From NCBI GenBank assembly GCA_002633005.1, contig NMRA01000382.1:62001-126000 (forward strand): a DNA stretch of 64,000 bases, written 5' to 3'. The notes under the pieces were generated by a model. The model was not told where the DNA came from and did no database searches. It was given only the letters and a program-made list of their open reading frames with translations. The position numbers and the translations under genes are program-made. Position 1 is the stretch's first letter. The number at the start of each line of letters is the position of its first letter. This DNA comes from Phoronis australis (taxonomy: Eukaryota > Phoronida > Phoronidae). Below, piece after piece: positions 11,239 to 22,936 of the stretch.

Positions 11239-11430
11239 TTGGACCGCCTTAACGCACTGCGTCACGCATTCAACGTCCCAAACCGAACAGAATACCTTTC
11301 AATGCTAGCACATCGACACTTTTGTAATCCGAAGGCAGAAAATGTTGGTCACATAGTTAGCAGTTCTCTACTACATTGCACTAAGGACCAGCTTGAAATA
11401 ACAGTTAAGTGTTTTGCTTTATCCAGATAG
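11239..11430 (+). other. Unrecognised short ORF, possible element remnant
   Basis: 63 codons with protein-like composition (for example RLNALRHAFNVPNRTEYLSM). I recognise no family. It lies between the hairpin minisatellite and a THAP remnant, so it may be debris of the same element. It could equally be chance. Confidence 0.2.
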
Positions 11431-11520
11431 TTAACATGTACATAATACTTTTAATTTTTTACCTTGTACCGATTACTGTTGTAATTAACGTAATAGTGTA
11501 TGATATAATAATAATTATAG

Positions 11521-11674
11521 TAGGTTGCGAGGACGAGTAACATTGCGTTCTTCATACGTCAACGAGCCAAGTACTTCGGAGTGTGTCATGCGTTGGTAAG
11601 CGATGCATTGGCATACCCAAGTACGTTTGAAACGAGAATGAGTACATACCGGGTACGCAAGAAAGTTGCACCAT
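11521..11674 (-). pseudogene. THAP-domain remnant
   Basis: Aligns with the THAP ORF at 10325-10552. From the ATG at 11674 it reads SCVPG, MHRLPTHDTLR and WLVDV, parallel to CCVPG, LHRFPMDDTLRR and WLVRV, then hits a stop. The second metal-binding Cys is replaced by Met and the frame breaks before the C-x2-H part, so it cannot form a THAP finger. It is a dead relative of the THAP gene in the transposon 0.7 kb upstream. Confidence 0.7.
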
Positions 11675-12899
11675 GGTGCTTAAGTCTTCAGTCAAGCAAT
11701 ATGGAAGCAGACTGGCGGGAAAATTTTAAACTCCAAAGCGTCAATTCTAGAAGAGGGCATGACCAATTAAGTAAACCACGGGAAACTGAACGTGAATAAC
11801 TGAAAAATCTTCGGCATAATCAACAAGCCGCACTGTTGCTAAAAACAGCGTGAAAAAGGGCTAATTAAAGTCTAGCGTGATGTGCTTACCAGACAGATTG
11901 TTGTCTCACTTTTTTATGACACAACCCACGTAAACATTTTATACACTGTCTGACGTTTGTGCATTAGTAGACAGGTTAAAGCTGGCACTTGTAACAAGAG
12001 AGAGGTGGGAGTTTGGAGACGAGTCGACCCATCGAGTACAAATCCTGGAATCTAGGGACACCTTCTCCGCATAGACGACAGCATGCTTCAATTCAGTGTG
12101 GCACGAGTTAGATTCCACCAGCACATAGTGTGACCGTAACAAGGAAACAAGTGATTGGCAACTAAGCCACAGGTAGTGAAAGTACTCCTCCCGTTAAGGC
12201 TGATCTCAACCAATACACCACGATATCTGCGCTGGGCCCAAATGATGACCCTTCTTTCAGTAATCCCGTCATCAAGTTGATGAGTCTCGACCAAGAAGCC
12301 TGTTGGGTGATAACCAACGCTATCAGAAGAGTCGTAAACTTGAAGGGACATCATGCAATGCGACAACAATAACTATCGCAGAGGTCATATGAAATGTTAT
12401 AAGGTGTCTCTTCATTATACAGTCCTTCGTCCGTCCAGCCTATTGGATAATTATATCAAGTTCCATTTTCTTTCATAATGTGCGCAGAAGAACACGTATA
12501 ACAGCATCGCTTACCTAACCAAGTACGCCTTCCCCTGTCAGGAAACAAACTTCAACCCCTTTCAACTTCAACATTCTACTGAAATAAATTATAACAGCCC
12601 TTACATGCTGAGGTGGTGTCACTGGATCGAAAGAAAGGCAAGTTCAAACATTTTTGAGAGATCAGTCATTTGTAACTCCACAGATGCTCCCCTAAAGCTC
12701 ATGTTTCCGGCGAGCTTTTTTCGTTTCTAATTCTTTTCGCTGAGCTAATATGGCGGCAACTATTGGCTATCCATTTGCTAACTGAGTCTCTCGGATTACT
12801 CGATGACATCATTGGAATTAAATTATGTGGCAACTAATTTGCTTTTGATTGTCAATTGATAAATACATCATTAAGTTAACAACATGTCACGTGCCGTAG
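11675..12899. other. No recognised gene; one unidentified minus-strand ORF
   Basis: The region leads up to kringle exon 1. A minus-strand ORF at 12088-12369 (93 codons; begins MLSHCMMSLQVYDSSDSVG) overlaps another minus frame at 11939-12142. Both look protein-like but match nothing I know. They could be remnants of the THAP-associated element. The rest is AT-rich without recognisable motifs. Confidence 0.3.
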
Positions 12900-13172
12900 A
12901 ACCGTGCACGAGTCACCTGTTTGGGAGGGACTATGTTGGATCGAAAGCGACTACTTCCAAAGGGGAACGGTGCATGTCCTGGTCGCACGACAGTGTGGTC
13001 CTACAACTTCACAAGACAGAAAGAGGAGTTATGGGATTTAACAGCATGCCTATACAAGTGCAGAGGTCAAACCTGTGTAGAAATCCCGACTACAGTGCAA
13101 AAGGTCCTTGGTGCTATATTGACGGCAAATTCCCAAAGTGGGACTATTGCGGAATTGAACAGTGTAAAAATG
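12900..13172 (+). CDS. Kringle domain exon 1 of a multi-kringle gene
   Basis: A 273-bp exon, phase 1 at both ends: acceptor GTGCCGTAG before 12900 and donor G|GTGAGT after 13172. It encodes one complete kringle with all six cysteines: Cys in EPCTSH, GERCMSW, NLCRNPD, GPWCYI, WDYCGI and EQC. The signature CRNPD and PWCY are present. Kringles are disulfide-bonded extracellular modules that bind lysine or protein partners. The first anionic residue of the lysine site (Asp of CRNPD) is kept, but the second position is Ser (PDYS). The aromatic before Cys5 is present (KWDYC). The polypyrimidine tract is weak, so the acceptor is less certain than the domain. It is more divergent from exons 2-4 than they are from each other. 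Confidence 0.88.
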
Positions 13173-13689
13173 GTGAGTTTCAAGTGCATGGAACACTTGA
13201 TCAAAAATATCATACTTAACTATGTTGGCATTTAGTTCTGTGCGGAATACTTCCCAACCATGTAATTAGATATCGGTGTCTAACAATGGTTTAAGGGAAA
13301 CAACTCGCCAGGAACCTCTTTGTTTGCAGTGAAGAGGAGCTAACCAGGCTTTTTCTTAGGGAGCATATCACAGAACAGTCGTTCGGAAATAAGCTCCAGA
13401 ATAAATGAGAGATCAGAAAAAAACTATTATTATCGTATCCATGGTGGTTCAACCATTCACAAATCGAACCTCATTGATACTATTTATTCATTATAACGCA
13501 CTGCAAGACCCTCACTCCTTCGAAATGCTTTTCAGGGCACAGTTTTGAGACACCCTTCAAAATTTGTCAACGTGTTGTCGCACAGATATACCAGAGAGTA
13601 TGGAGATTTCCGATGGAAATACTTGAAATCATTTTAATCTTGAAATCAATGGGTGAAAAACGGATTTTTGAGCTAGATTTTTTAATTTA
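13173..13689. other. Start of intron 1; nothing recognised
   Basis: Follows the donor of kringle exon 1. The open frame at 12921-13235 is a shadow of the exon. No repeat or motif was identified. Confidence 0.5.
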
Positions 13690-14720
13690 AAACGTTAGTT
13701 TTATATACTTAACATTATACCAAGCTTTGGAGTCATTCAGTGCAATTATGGGGTCATTAAGTGCAATATGTTGTCTTGGTATAAATTTTCCACTTGTTCT
13801 TTCATACGATTCGAGGGACACCTCAATATTTCACATCAACAACAAGCAATGTAATTCACTTATTCTTTTTCTTACAAACTTTGTTGCTCATTTGCTACAT
13901 AATGGGTGCAGGTACGTTTGATTTAATATGAAATATAATATTTAGCAGTACATAAATTTTGATTCGTTATAAAACCGTGTTCCACAATGTACTGAACGGT
14001 GTCATTTGGTCATGTAATTTTCAAAGTGACGATCATTCACTTTTAAACTTTCTTCTTCAAATTGGGTTCACAATGTAAGTTAACAATGCAAATTGAGAAA
14101 TTACTTTTCGAAATAGTTGATTGGTAAACAAAGATTATAGGCTAGGCACTACAAATTCATATCTGATTGGTAAGTGTTCTTGTGTTCCAATTCCAAATTT
14201 TCAGGTCATTTGTTGCAACCAATTGGTCATTAGTTGCATTTCTCTTCTGAAAAGTTGACGTTTCCTTGCGCATAATATTCTGATGTCTCAACAGTTTGAC
14301 AACTGTAACTCTGAGCTTCAAACTCACTCTTCAGGGATTTCCCAATAATTTTATGAAAGCGTCTTGGCATGCACCAGACTGGGTCAATTAGTGTAAAGAT
14401 CATTAAACGTTCAAATTGTTTTTTCTCCTATGCTTTTCAAGGCAGTCTCTTCTGTTTCAGCACGCAGGTGTACATAAATGCTTCCATCCCAAAAATACAA
14501 CTCTTTACTAAGCAATTGGGCTATCCCATCAGAAACAATATGTCAAAGGTCAATCATTGCAAACTGCAATTTTGAGTTAGACACTTCAATTTCACATATC
14601 AGCATGGTAAATACGTTTCATTTTCAATTATTTTGTTTCCTGTAATTTTGGGAAGGTTGTGAGACATGAATGCACTTTTCTTCTGAATTTCAGGCCTATT
14701 TATTCAGCGCGTAATCTAAT
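13690..14720 (-). repeat. 430-bp tandem units, reverse orientation
   Basis: Minus-strand copies of the array at 8225-9123. GCATTTCTCTTCTGAAAAG near 14238 and GCACTTTTCTTCTGAATTTC near 14675 are about 438 bp apart, the same spacing as on the other side, and GTCAAAGGTCAATCATTG near 14540 matches in reverse. With the plus-oriented array it forms a broad inverted pair around kringle exon 1. Confidence 0.7.
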
Positions 14721-14929
14721 GTTTCAGCCGTGATAGTCTGCACTATAGGAGAATGCCACCCAATCTAATTTGTTTTTATCACTGTCTTAACTGATTCATA
14801 TCCACTTCACCTCATGTGCAGTCTATCTTACCTCACCCAAAAGGTGCGTTGTGAAGTTGTGAGGAAGATAGTTACGAGACGAAACGACGACATTGGTTGT
14901 TTAGCTCAGTGTGTGCCGTTAAGGTGTGG

Positions 14930-15494
14930 AGTAACGTTCCCTGTTGTGTAAATCGTGAAGGTGCAATGAAAGCGCGTATATTGTTCTTTTTTGATTTCCT
15001 CAAAACCCGACAATCTTTGGAAGTGATTCCCGGCCGTTAAGAACCAAAAGAACGCCGTTAACGCCATGTATGAAACCACCGTGAAAAATATCCATGTCTG
15101 TGGAAGGCATTAATCTGTTTCAACATGAATTAGTAACGTTCATATCAAACTGATACCAAGCGTGAAAGCCTGTCTCTGTTGTGTTCGTGAGTGCAAATGT
15201 TTTACAAATCCACAATATCCACAAAAAACAAATCGTACTGCGTTACCGGCTTCAGATGCAATAGAAGTAATGGGGCTATTCGGAGACCTCTCCTCGCGGT
15301 GTCGTTGCTGTACTAGTAATTATCGAATTAGCGCATACAGTAGGTCGCTGTCTGCATGCAAACGAATGGTAAAAAGACGAAATTATCAAAATACGTCGTC
15401 GCGCAAAGACTTAAAGTCCTTCTCTCACGCGTTGTTAACCCATATTACATGGTTAGAAGATGTTATAAGGATCCAAGAAGTACCTACCACATAA
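14930..15494 (+). pseudogene. Degenerate THAP-like gene remnant with Cys-rich ORF
   Basis: The frame at about 14932 reads NVPCCVNREGAMKARILFF, like the start of a THAP finger. After an indel another frame gives AMYETTVKNIHVCGRH (ends near 15110), which parallels ATYKAVENYRVCGKH of the 10325-10552 THAP ORF. Stops and a frameshift separate the halves. Downstream, an ORF at 15162-15494 is rich in cysteine (CLCCVRECKCF; RCRCC) and basic residues and may be the rest of the same protein. Unlike the other two THAP sequences it is on the + strand and clearly diverged, so it derives from another element or an old host gene. Confidence 0.45.
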
Positions 15495-16064
15495 CTAATA
15501 CACGACCCGTACTCGAAAACAGTTTAAATGAACGCGCCACCCACGATTCGCACCTGAAGAAACACCGCCATTTTGAACTTGCCGCGAACCCGGAAGTACA
15601 ATTCATTCAGGAACCCAGGCCGAGAAAACGGCGTCAGCGCGACTGGAGCAGTGACTGTACTGTTACCAGCCAGCAAACGGGGTTACAAAAAAATCGACAG
15701 CGCGCCTTAATTTTGATAAAATCAAACTACGGACAATTTTATGGAATTTGCTGAAGAAATGTGGCGAATAAATTTTGACAGAAATTATTTTGCCAGACTC
15801 GGGACCGCAGCCTATCGGACCCGATGCGGATCGAGACCAGACACTGGCGAACGGTAAATGCATGCGGTTGCAAGCTGTTTTGTCGAAGTAAAATGGCCAA
15901 ATGATAAATGCTGCATATATTCAAGGGTAGTTTCAGACACTTGCATGAAAGTACGGGCTGGTTAGTCATGTGTCACACTGCCGCGGCAGACATTAGTTAG
16001 CCTCAGTCACCAGCTACTAGTGATAGTCAAAATGCAGCTTGTTAGTAGGCCTATACAGCCTCCC
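15495..16064. other. Intron 1; no recognised gene
   Basis: The 132-codon plus-strand ORF at 15356-15754 is basic, low in recognisable motifs and overlaps the Cys-rich ORF in another frame. I cannot support it as a gene. Local GC is higher than in the flanks, in keeping with remnants of a coding element. Confidence 0.35.
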
Positions 16065-16203
16065 GTTCAGTAGCGCTGGGACCTCGCTAAGATGCAAGAC
16101 TTCGCGAGATTACGTGAGACATTGCCGTGTATTTTAAATGAGAACATGTGACTTTGACTAGGATTTAGCAAGGTCCTAGCGTAGGTCCTAGCGTCTACTG
16201 AAC
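16065..16203. mobile_element. Small MITE-like inverted-repeat element (139 bp)
   Basis: Begins GTTCAGTAGCGCTGGGACCT and ends GGTCCTAGCGTCTACTGAAC. The ends pair over about 26 bases (GTTCAGTAG...GCT.GGACC...GCTAA), with the right arm carrying an extra copy of GGTCCTAGCGT. No coding capacity. Flanks show no clear target duplication. Confidence 0.55.
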
Positions 16204-18219
16204 GCACGCCAGCTTTGCGCCAAGACTACCCTTAGGTCTAACTGGTCGCTGGCCACAAACACAAAAAACACGAAAATTGAACAAAGTTTCTTTTTTGTAG
16301 CAACGTTTGTCAAAATGCATCAACGTTAAATCTTCACAAATTACAAAGTAGCCGATTGAACATGCCTTTCAGTTCAGCAAAAGTCGACATTGTAGGTGCC
16401 GCCAGAAATGAGACAACGGAAATTGTGAGCACATTTATCTCTTAATGAGTAACAACTGCGAGGCTGAAATTTGCTGAACACTGTTGAGTCGTGCAGAATA
16501 GTAAGTAAAGATATGTCTAACTAAATTTCACCGTAATTTGTGGGCGAAAACAATTTACACAAAGTTTTAAACTCATAACTTATCCCGCTGTCCTCCAATA
16601 TGGCCGACGCGATCCAAACAAAGTGACCCAAATTTCGCCACAAAATTTGCAATAACTTTACACTGCTTGCCCCGATTTTGATACTTTTTCGATTTTTACT
16701 GAATAGAATGTACTTCCTTTTTCGATGATAGGAAAGTACTTTTTCAAAACGAGGAACAAAATAAAACCGAAAAAAATTGGTTCGACCCATATTGGTTCCT
16801 AGGTTCGAACCGCCTACGTAAGGAACTAAACACCAATGCTATTTTAACATACATCTACTAAGTACGCGTAACATTTCAAAAAATCAACTACCACTAACTA
16901 CAAACTATAAATACACTACATATGCAAATGAATCTCGATGTATTACTAATAAAACAAAATAATGAAGACTTTTCGAGCAAGCCATAGCACATTCAGTTAC
17001 AAGGGAAAAATGGCGGCGTTCAGGACAAGTTCCTGAACTGATGAGCCGGAAATGTGGGTACGGAAATAACCGATGACAACCGGTAATCATACGCTCAGAG
17101 AGAAGGGTCAAATACTGTTAAAAATCGCTTTTGGCAAGAAAGGCGAAAAGGATATAAAGCAAGGGTGTCGAAAATAAGAGTAAGTATTTTCGGATACTAG
17201 AACCACATGGGCAGTTTGCAACAAGGACTTTAATATTACTATTTTCCGTGGTGCAAGTTTTCGACAGGTGGCCAAAAATCTCAAAAGATCAAGGGTTGCT
17301 ACATTGGTGGACAACTGTGGTCAAAAAGGTCAATCAACTGACAAAAGTTTGTGCATGCCGAACCCGGTGTGTGCTCTATGCATTTCCATTCCGACTAAAT
17401 ATAGCATAACTTGGTAAGTCTTTAGCAATCAGTTTCTATTGACATCGTTCGGTGATGTTAAGCCCACCAGTTACCCCTTTGAATAACGTTTTCATTAAGT
17501 GGAACTAAGTGTTTCTTTTCGGAAACTCACCCGGGACTCAGATGCCAGGCAGGCTAGCAGCAAATATTCACATATTGCCCTGGGTGGGAGTGCGCCCAAT
17601 ATACATGTAAGAGGTCTTTGGTACGTGACGTTCAGAAGTCAAGGGTGACTTTTTCACATCAGTTTCTCTTCAAAATTATGCTGTGTCCAATAACATTCTG
17701 TAGATGAGTGAGTTTCTTTAATTTATAGCGGGCCCCAACCGAGGACTACCAGATTAGTTACCTAACTAACGTGAATAAGCCTTAATTCAATAAATGTCGT
17801 AATGTTGCAATGGAATAAAAATTAACTCCTCTACTGAATTTTATTTTTTGAGATCAGCACATTTTAAGTGTCATGAAAATTACACACTGTTAAATCCCTT
17901 TTAGCCTGTTAAACAAATTTTAATTCAGATCTTAAATAAGACTTGGGTATACAGTTTATTAGTTTATAGATATCATTATGAAGACAAAATGTCAAGCATG
18001 TTCTGTCTTACAGGTGAAAGGAAACAGCTGAAACCAACCGCCTGACTGGCTATTCTACGTTTGGACAAAGTGAAAAGGCAATCTTCAGCAATAACCTGAG
18101 AGAATTGAGCCTAACTCAGAAATTCAGCACTTGATATGCCTGATTATGGACCCTAATGCAATGTTTGTGCGTGTTCCGTATGCCATTTTGTTTTTAAATA
18201 CACTAGTCTCCTGGTAGCT
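16204..18219. other. Intron 1; no recognised feature
   Basis: No gene or repeat identified. Short minus-strand ORFs at 16521-16790, 16905-17111 and 17108-17314 show no family motif and are regarded as chance. A pyrimidine run with acceptor-like CTTACAG occurs near 18013 without a recognisable exon behind it. Confidence 0.4.
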
Positions 18220-18600
18220 CTCACTGTTATATCCGGTTTGATTAACGCCTTCCCCATGCTTTCCCTACACTTCCCTCACGCTTTACTCAAACTTCCCTCA
18301 AGCCTTCACTAGCTGTTGCAACAAGGATGAACCGTGGCTATGTGCCAGCCTAAGAAAACTGAATGTACACGTCGCGTTGTTGGTGTTCTTGTCGAGTAAT
18401 ATGTTGTTTTGGGGCCTTATACCACTGAGTTCCGACAAACTCCGCAATTTCTCGTATTTCTCATAAAATGGAAGTCCTTTAGCTCGTCTGGTGTTGTACT
18501 TCTGTTGTCGAATTTATTACTCCAAATCATGTCCTATCAACGACTTAACCGTGGTTAGTAAAACACTAGGCCGCTTTAGTGGCCTGAGCTAAAGATGAAC
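18220..18600 (+). repeat. Duplicated intron block S, first copy
   Basis: Aligns with 60680-61055, which lies just after kringle exon 4. Shared landmarks are CCCTCACGCTTT, ACCGAGTTCC/ACTGAGTTCC and TTAACCGTGGTTAGTAAA. The block continues at 20345-20425 (GGGTTTATTTGTAGC, CCCTTAGTATTTC), matching 61285-61365, with the TTTAAACC element inserted between. It is the footprint of segmental duplication in this gene. Confidence 0.7.
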
Positions 18601-18619
18601 GAACGCGGCACTCTATCTG

Positions 18620-20121
18620 ACGATTTCATGAAGGTGGTTTAAAGTTAAAACTGGTTTAAACTTGACTTAGATCAGGTTTAAAGATAATCTGCGTTTCATT
18701 AAGGTGGTTTGACTTTTAAGCCAGTGGTCTAGTAAAATCTGGTTTAACTCCAATTTAGACCTGGTCTAAGTCAGTTTTCATTTCACCAAAGAGGTATACA
18801 TTGCTTAAGATCTTATATTGTATGAAGATCTTAAACCAGGTTTAACTTTAGACTTGGTCAGACCCAGGTTTAATACTATTAAATATGGCAGACTTGTACG
18901 ATAAAGGTGCAAATTAGTGATGTAGTGGTGTGCATTTACGACGCAGTTTTAGAGTGAGAACGGACACTATTTTCAATATTCAGTTTTAGGGTGACAAGAT
19001 GAAACGTTACAGGGGGACCAAGAATTTTAAGGGGGGTGGTATGATCAAGGATTTTTAAAAGGTGGCTCTGGGTCAATAATTTGAAAAACATAGACTTGAT
19101 ATCACTAAAACCAATGGAAAAATGGGTCCGGGCGCTTTGAACCCGTGCATCCGCCTATACGTTGACAAGTACATACCGAAGGCTGTCCTTCCAATTCCTC
19201 AGAATATGACAGTTCGAGCAGAGCGTCATCGTCGCAAGCGCTACGCGTATGACTAAAAAAGGCATCTTATGATTATTCTGACCGATTTCCATCTCAACTG
19301 GTCCCCAATTTAAGGTTTCCGGGCAGGGGTCCTGTCCAAGAAGCGCATTTAGATGGGGGTTACACTTTCATTTGGCAGTTCGGGGGTGGGAATGTCTGAT
19401 GGGCAAAATCCTGGCTAATACTCTGCACTGGCCCCCCTAAGTCGAAATCCTGGATCCGCCCCTGTGCTCCCCCTTTGGCCGCAAAAAGGTAAAATAACAC
19501 CGAAATAAATCAGTGCATTTCATATGTTACGGGTAATTAACATCAAGTACCTTAATGCGTGTACTTGTGCTGAACACAGACAATACGAAACGAAAAATAT
19601 CTCCTCATGACATCCTAAATCTGCCACTGGGTCCCTCATCCATTTTTCTGGGCAAAATTTTCAGTGATGAAATTTTCGTTCTGGCCCTCATTATGGAGCA
19701 CTGTCTCCAAGCCTGCTGCTTACGTTGACTGTATTTGGCACCAATTTTCTTGTTCTCGACAATGACACTGGCTTTTTCTCTGGTCAGTTATGGGAAGAAT
19801 CATTTCTCCACTTGGCAGCCCTGTTTCGCAAACATCTACACTGGTTTTACTGCTGTTTGCCATTGTGTACCCACGTGATCAAGGTTTTGTTGAAACACTT
19901 CAATAGTTTCTTTGTTGGGTTCATCCGGATCAGCACAGTAGGGTGGCTTGAATACTTTAACCCTGGTTTTACTAAACCGGCTTTATGGTCCAGCAAAACC
20001 AGGCATTCAGATTTTTAAACTATGTCGGTGAAATGCAACTTAGGTCTAAATTTAGACTAGGTTTAGGAAGACCAGGTTTAAGTCTACATCTGGTTTTGTT
20101 AAACCACTCTTATGAAATCGG
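18620..20121. mobile_element. TTTAAACC-rich foldback (TIR) element, about 1.5 kb
   Basis: The ends are inverted: ATTTCATGAAGGTGGTTTAA at the left and, in reverse complement, ATTTCATAAGAGTGGTTTAA at the right. Both ends (18620-18870 and 19930-20121) are filled with short inverted motifs such as CTGGTTTAAAC, AGGTTTAAAG, CTTAAACCAGG and AGACCAGGTTTAAG. The element lies inside block S, and the homologous block at 60680-61365 lacks it, which confirms an insertion. The centre (about 18880-19720) contains a second repeat end (19360-19468). A 97-codon ORF at 19725-20018 overlaps the right inverted end and is not believed. Superfamily unknown. Confidence 0.75.
19360..19468 (+). repeat. Dispersed transposon end (ATCCTGGATCCGCCC family), copy 1
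   Basis: Shares CATCTGATGGG/TGTCTGATGGGCAAAA, AATACTCTGCNCTG and AAATCCTGGATCCGCCC with 27685-27775. It is probably the terminal part of a transposon whose body is missing; flanking G runs are typical of such ends. Confidence 0.6.
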
Positions 20122-21419
20122 CTGTATGCGTTCACACTCTTGTTTACACTGCTGCGGACTCCATGAAGCTCACCACAGCTGGATATACTTAATTCTCTTT
20201 TATAAAAGCCCAAGCATCTTGATTCACGTACTCATGTATTGTCACATTGTGGATTCTTAGACCACAATCGTTGAACAGAAAAAAAATCCAATAAGCTAGA
20301 GTGGCGTCATGTACTCTGTAGCATACCTATAGCCTACTGCGAGTGCATGTTGCGTCCCCTATCCCTAGTGTGGGTTTATTTGTAGCCCCATCCCCTTAGT
20401 ATTTCGTTCCCATGAACTCCATGTTTTGACTAGCCAAATGGCGGTGTTCACTTTCTCCAAAAGGTGCCGGGATTTGGGATCTGATAATTCAAGATGTTGA
20501 TTTTGATGCTTGTAAAGTCGATATGTGGAAGCTTGGTCGAGCTAACCAATCGCAGGTTTAATTGTTAACCCTGCTAAATGTAAGTGCTATGATACTGAAT
20601 GTTACATGATTTTAAAGTGAAATCCAATGAAATCGTCACTGTCATTACCTGAAATTTCCAAAATCCATATCTAAAGTTTAAATGAGTTTGTTATGTAGAC
20701 ACATTACTGGGTGCAAACCCCTGAGGCAAAATACAGTTCAAAAAGCTGGTTAAAAACTTGACCGTGAGAAAAGTTCGCATACAATTTACACCTTGATTTA
20801 TCCATTACAATACCAGTTAAGGATGTTATAAGTCCGAAGCAAGATTTACAATAATTTCAGCTAAAATATCTGATACTTGACTGATGTCCATGAAATACAT
20901 GATAATTTTGGTGCATTCCGTACACAGTGCTAAAGTGCAAATTAGTCGTGGAAAAAAAGCATACTCAACGTTTAAAATAACTGACATTAATGGGAAAACC
21001 AGTCATGATAAGTAAAGAAGATGGGCGACAAAACACCAACTTAAAAAAAAAGAACTATAAATTGATACGCTGGTGGACGACAAAAGGCCGAACATTCAAA
21101 AGGTTTGTACGTTTGAAACATCGGATGCAATTAATGTACAAGATTAGATTAATGATTATATAGGTTGCAATTGAGAGTGCCATTTTTCAAAAAAAAACTA
21201 AATTTAATCATCAGAAATCTTTATAATTCCAATTTACCTAAAACAAGTAAATATCAATTATCACATCAATCGAAACGAACTGAAACCAACAAGCATATCA
21301 CTATCCTTAAAACATCGCCTTCACAAGCTCTTATCGCATACAATTGAATTGTTTTATACAACGTTTAATGCATATATCCAATTAAGTACATTAATATTTC
21401 ACGAATTATAGAATTTGAC
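20122..21419. other. Intron 1; end of block S, otherwise nothing recognised
   Basis: Positions 20345-20425 belong to block S (match at 61285-61365). The remainder is AT-rich without recognised genes; the 20-codon-scale frames near 21165-21347 are A/T-biased noise. Confidence 0.45.
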
Positions 21420-22654
21420 AATTATTTTTCCTATTTGAACTGCTATTTAGTACGAAGTGGTTTGATCTTTGAAAGCTGTATGGGACACTCAATGAAATTG
21501 ATTTGCCTGTCATCCATTTAGTCGTGTAAGCATTTAATTGTGGTTGCATCAGACAATGTTTTTTAAAATTAAACGTGTTTATTAGATATATTCATATTTC
21601 ACATCTTAACGTTTTACTTCAAACCTGGTAAACTTAGTCCGAAAGGTTTTGTGAAGGCATCATCTTCCTGTTTTGGGAAGTGTTTTTGCAATCTTGTTTT
21701 AAAAAATATCCTGTTTAATGAGAAATATTTCCAAAACTGACACCTCAAGGTGGAAAAAGCTGTCATCTTGTCTGTCAAACCGATCCACATGGTTCATGCA
21801 CAATTTGCACTCAAGCATGAAAAAATCAAGGAGTGTTATAAAGTAGAAACACATATATGTGTACTTGTATAGCTTTGATCCAAAAAAGAACCGCTTCCAA
21901 GACATATTTTCACTCATAAAATACAATGAAGTGCAATTCAAGAATTTTCAAACCGTGTTACATCATTACCCTTTCTGAAGTTTGATGCAAATACGCTTAT
22001 CATTTTTTACTAAAACCAAGTTTTCATGCCCAAAACTCGCATAAGCAATGTAATTGGCTTTAAAACTGTGAACAAAGTTGTGTATGGAATAATTTATTAC
22101 CTTAAAGAGTTTTATTTGATCATCAAGGTGTAACAATAACTGGTTTTTCACTCACAAGAAGACTATTTATGCAGCCACAGATTGTTACTATAGGTAAAAA
22201 GCCTTTGCTCTGGAAGGAAGGATTTCATGTCTCTCAAGGGAGCAGGACAGATACATGTGTACCAGGTGCCCGAGCTTTTAATTTGACACCGATCGAGTTT
22301 GAAGAGCATTGGCTAAAACGGTGTACAGAGACGCTTTTAAAAACGTGAAGTTTTGGTATACAGTTTTCCTTATTTTTATGTTGTTCAGTCTCATTGAATT
22401 CTACAATTAGACCTTGAAAGGGAAGAACAAAAAACAACTGTTGACTCGCACTGTGCTCGAAATATGACTATGTACTCGACTACAGCATTTTGAGTCATCT
22501 TTGGCTGCAGTCCAGCATATGCTTTTGCCATTTAAGGATTCTTGTCAGCACATGACTTCCCGCATATGAATCGACAGTTTATAGAAGCTGTGGCGTCGAC
22601 CCCAACAAAACCGTCTCATGCAGCAATTCTAAAACTTCTGTTTTTTTCTTGAAG
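21420..22654 (+). repeat. Duplicated intron upstream of kringle exon 2
   Basis: Collinear with 31740-33027 upstream of kringle exon 3. Shared runs include TTCATTTAG/CCATTTAG...TTAATT, TGTGTACTTGTATA, AGGATTTCATGTCTCTC versus AGGATTTCACGTCCCTC, CGGTGTA...AAACGC, and CCCCAACAAAACCGTCT versus CCCCAACGAGGCCGTCT. Exon 2 and its upstream intron were therefore copied together. Confidence 0.8.
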
Positions 22655-22936
22655 TGAAAAACCTCGGGTGCAAAGTTGACGTTAAAGGACTAGACTATAA
22701 CGGTGACGTCCACCACACCAAATTTGGAGAAGAGTGCAATTTATGGAGTAGTCCGGAAGTTCAGAGGCACATGTCCGCAGATAAACGCTTAATGTCATCA
22801 TATAACAAGTGGTCAAGAGCCGTGCAACTTTCGAACTTTTGTCGGAATCCGGATCATTCGGTGAATGGTCCTTGGTGTTACGTAAAAGTCCAGGGGGCTC
22901 TTGTGAGGCGTGTCTGTGGCATCAAAATTTGTAACG
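22655..22936 (+). CDS. Kringle domain exon 2
   Basis: A 282-bp exon flanked by TTTTTTTCTTGAAG and G|GTAAGT, phase 1 at both ends. It encodes a complete kringle: Cys in GCKVDV, EECNLW, NFCRNPD, GPWCYV, RVCGIK and KIC, with W of NKWSRAVQLSN and the PWCY signature. Compared with exons 3 and 4 the segment before Cys5 is GALVRRVC, so the conserved tryptophan (AW.YC) is gone. With PDHS instead of Asp-x-Asp/Glu, a canonical lysine-binding site looks unlikely in this module. The acceptor reads GAAG where exons 3 and 4 have GCAG, still a legal AG. Length and sequence make it a recent duplicate of exons 3 and 4; roughly two thirds of residues agree by eye. Confidence 0.92.

Noticed and set aside
13690-14575. 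Short plus-strand ORFs (13727-13921, 14369-14575) as kringle-gene exons
   Set aside because: They lie in the reverse 430-bp repeat units, have no splice context and no recognisable domain.
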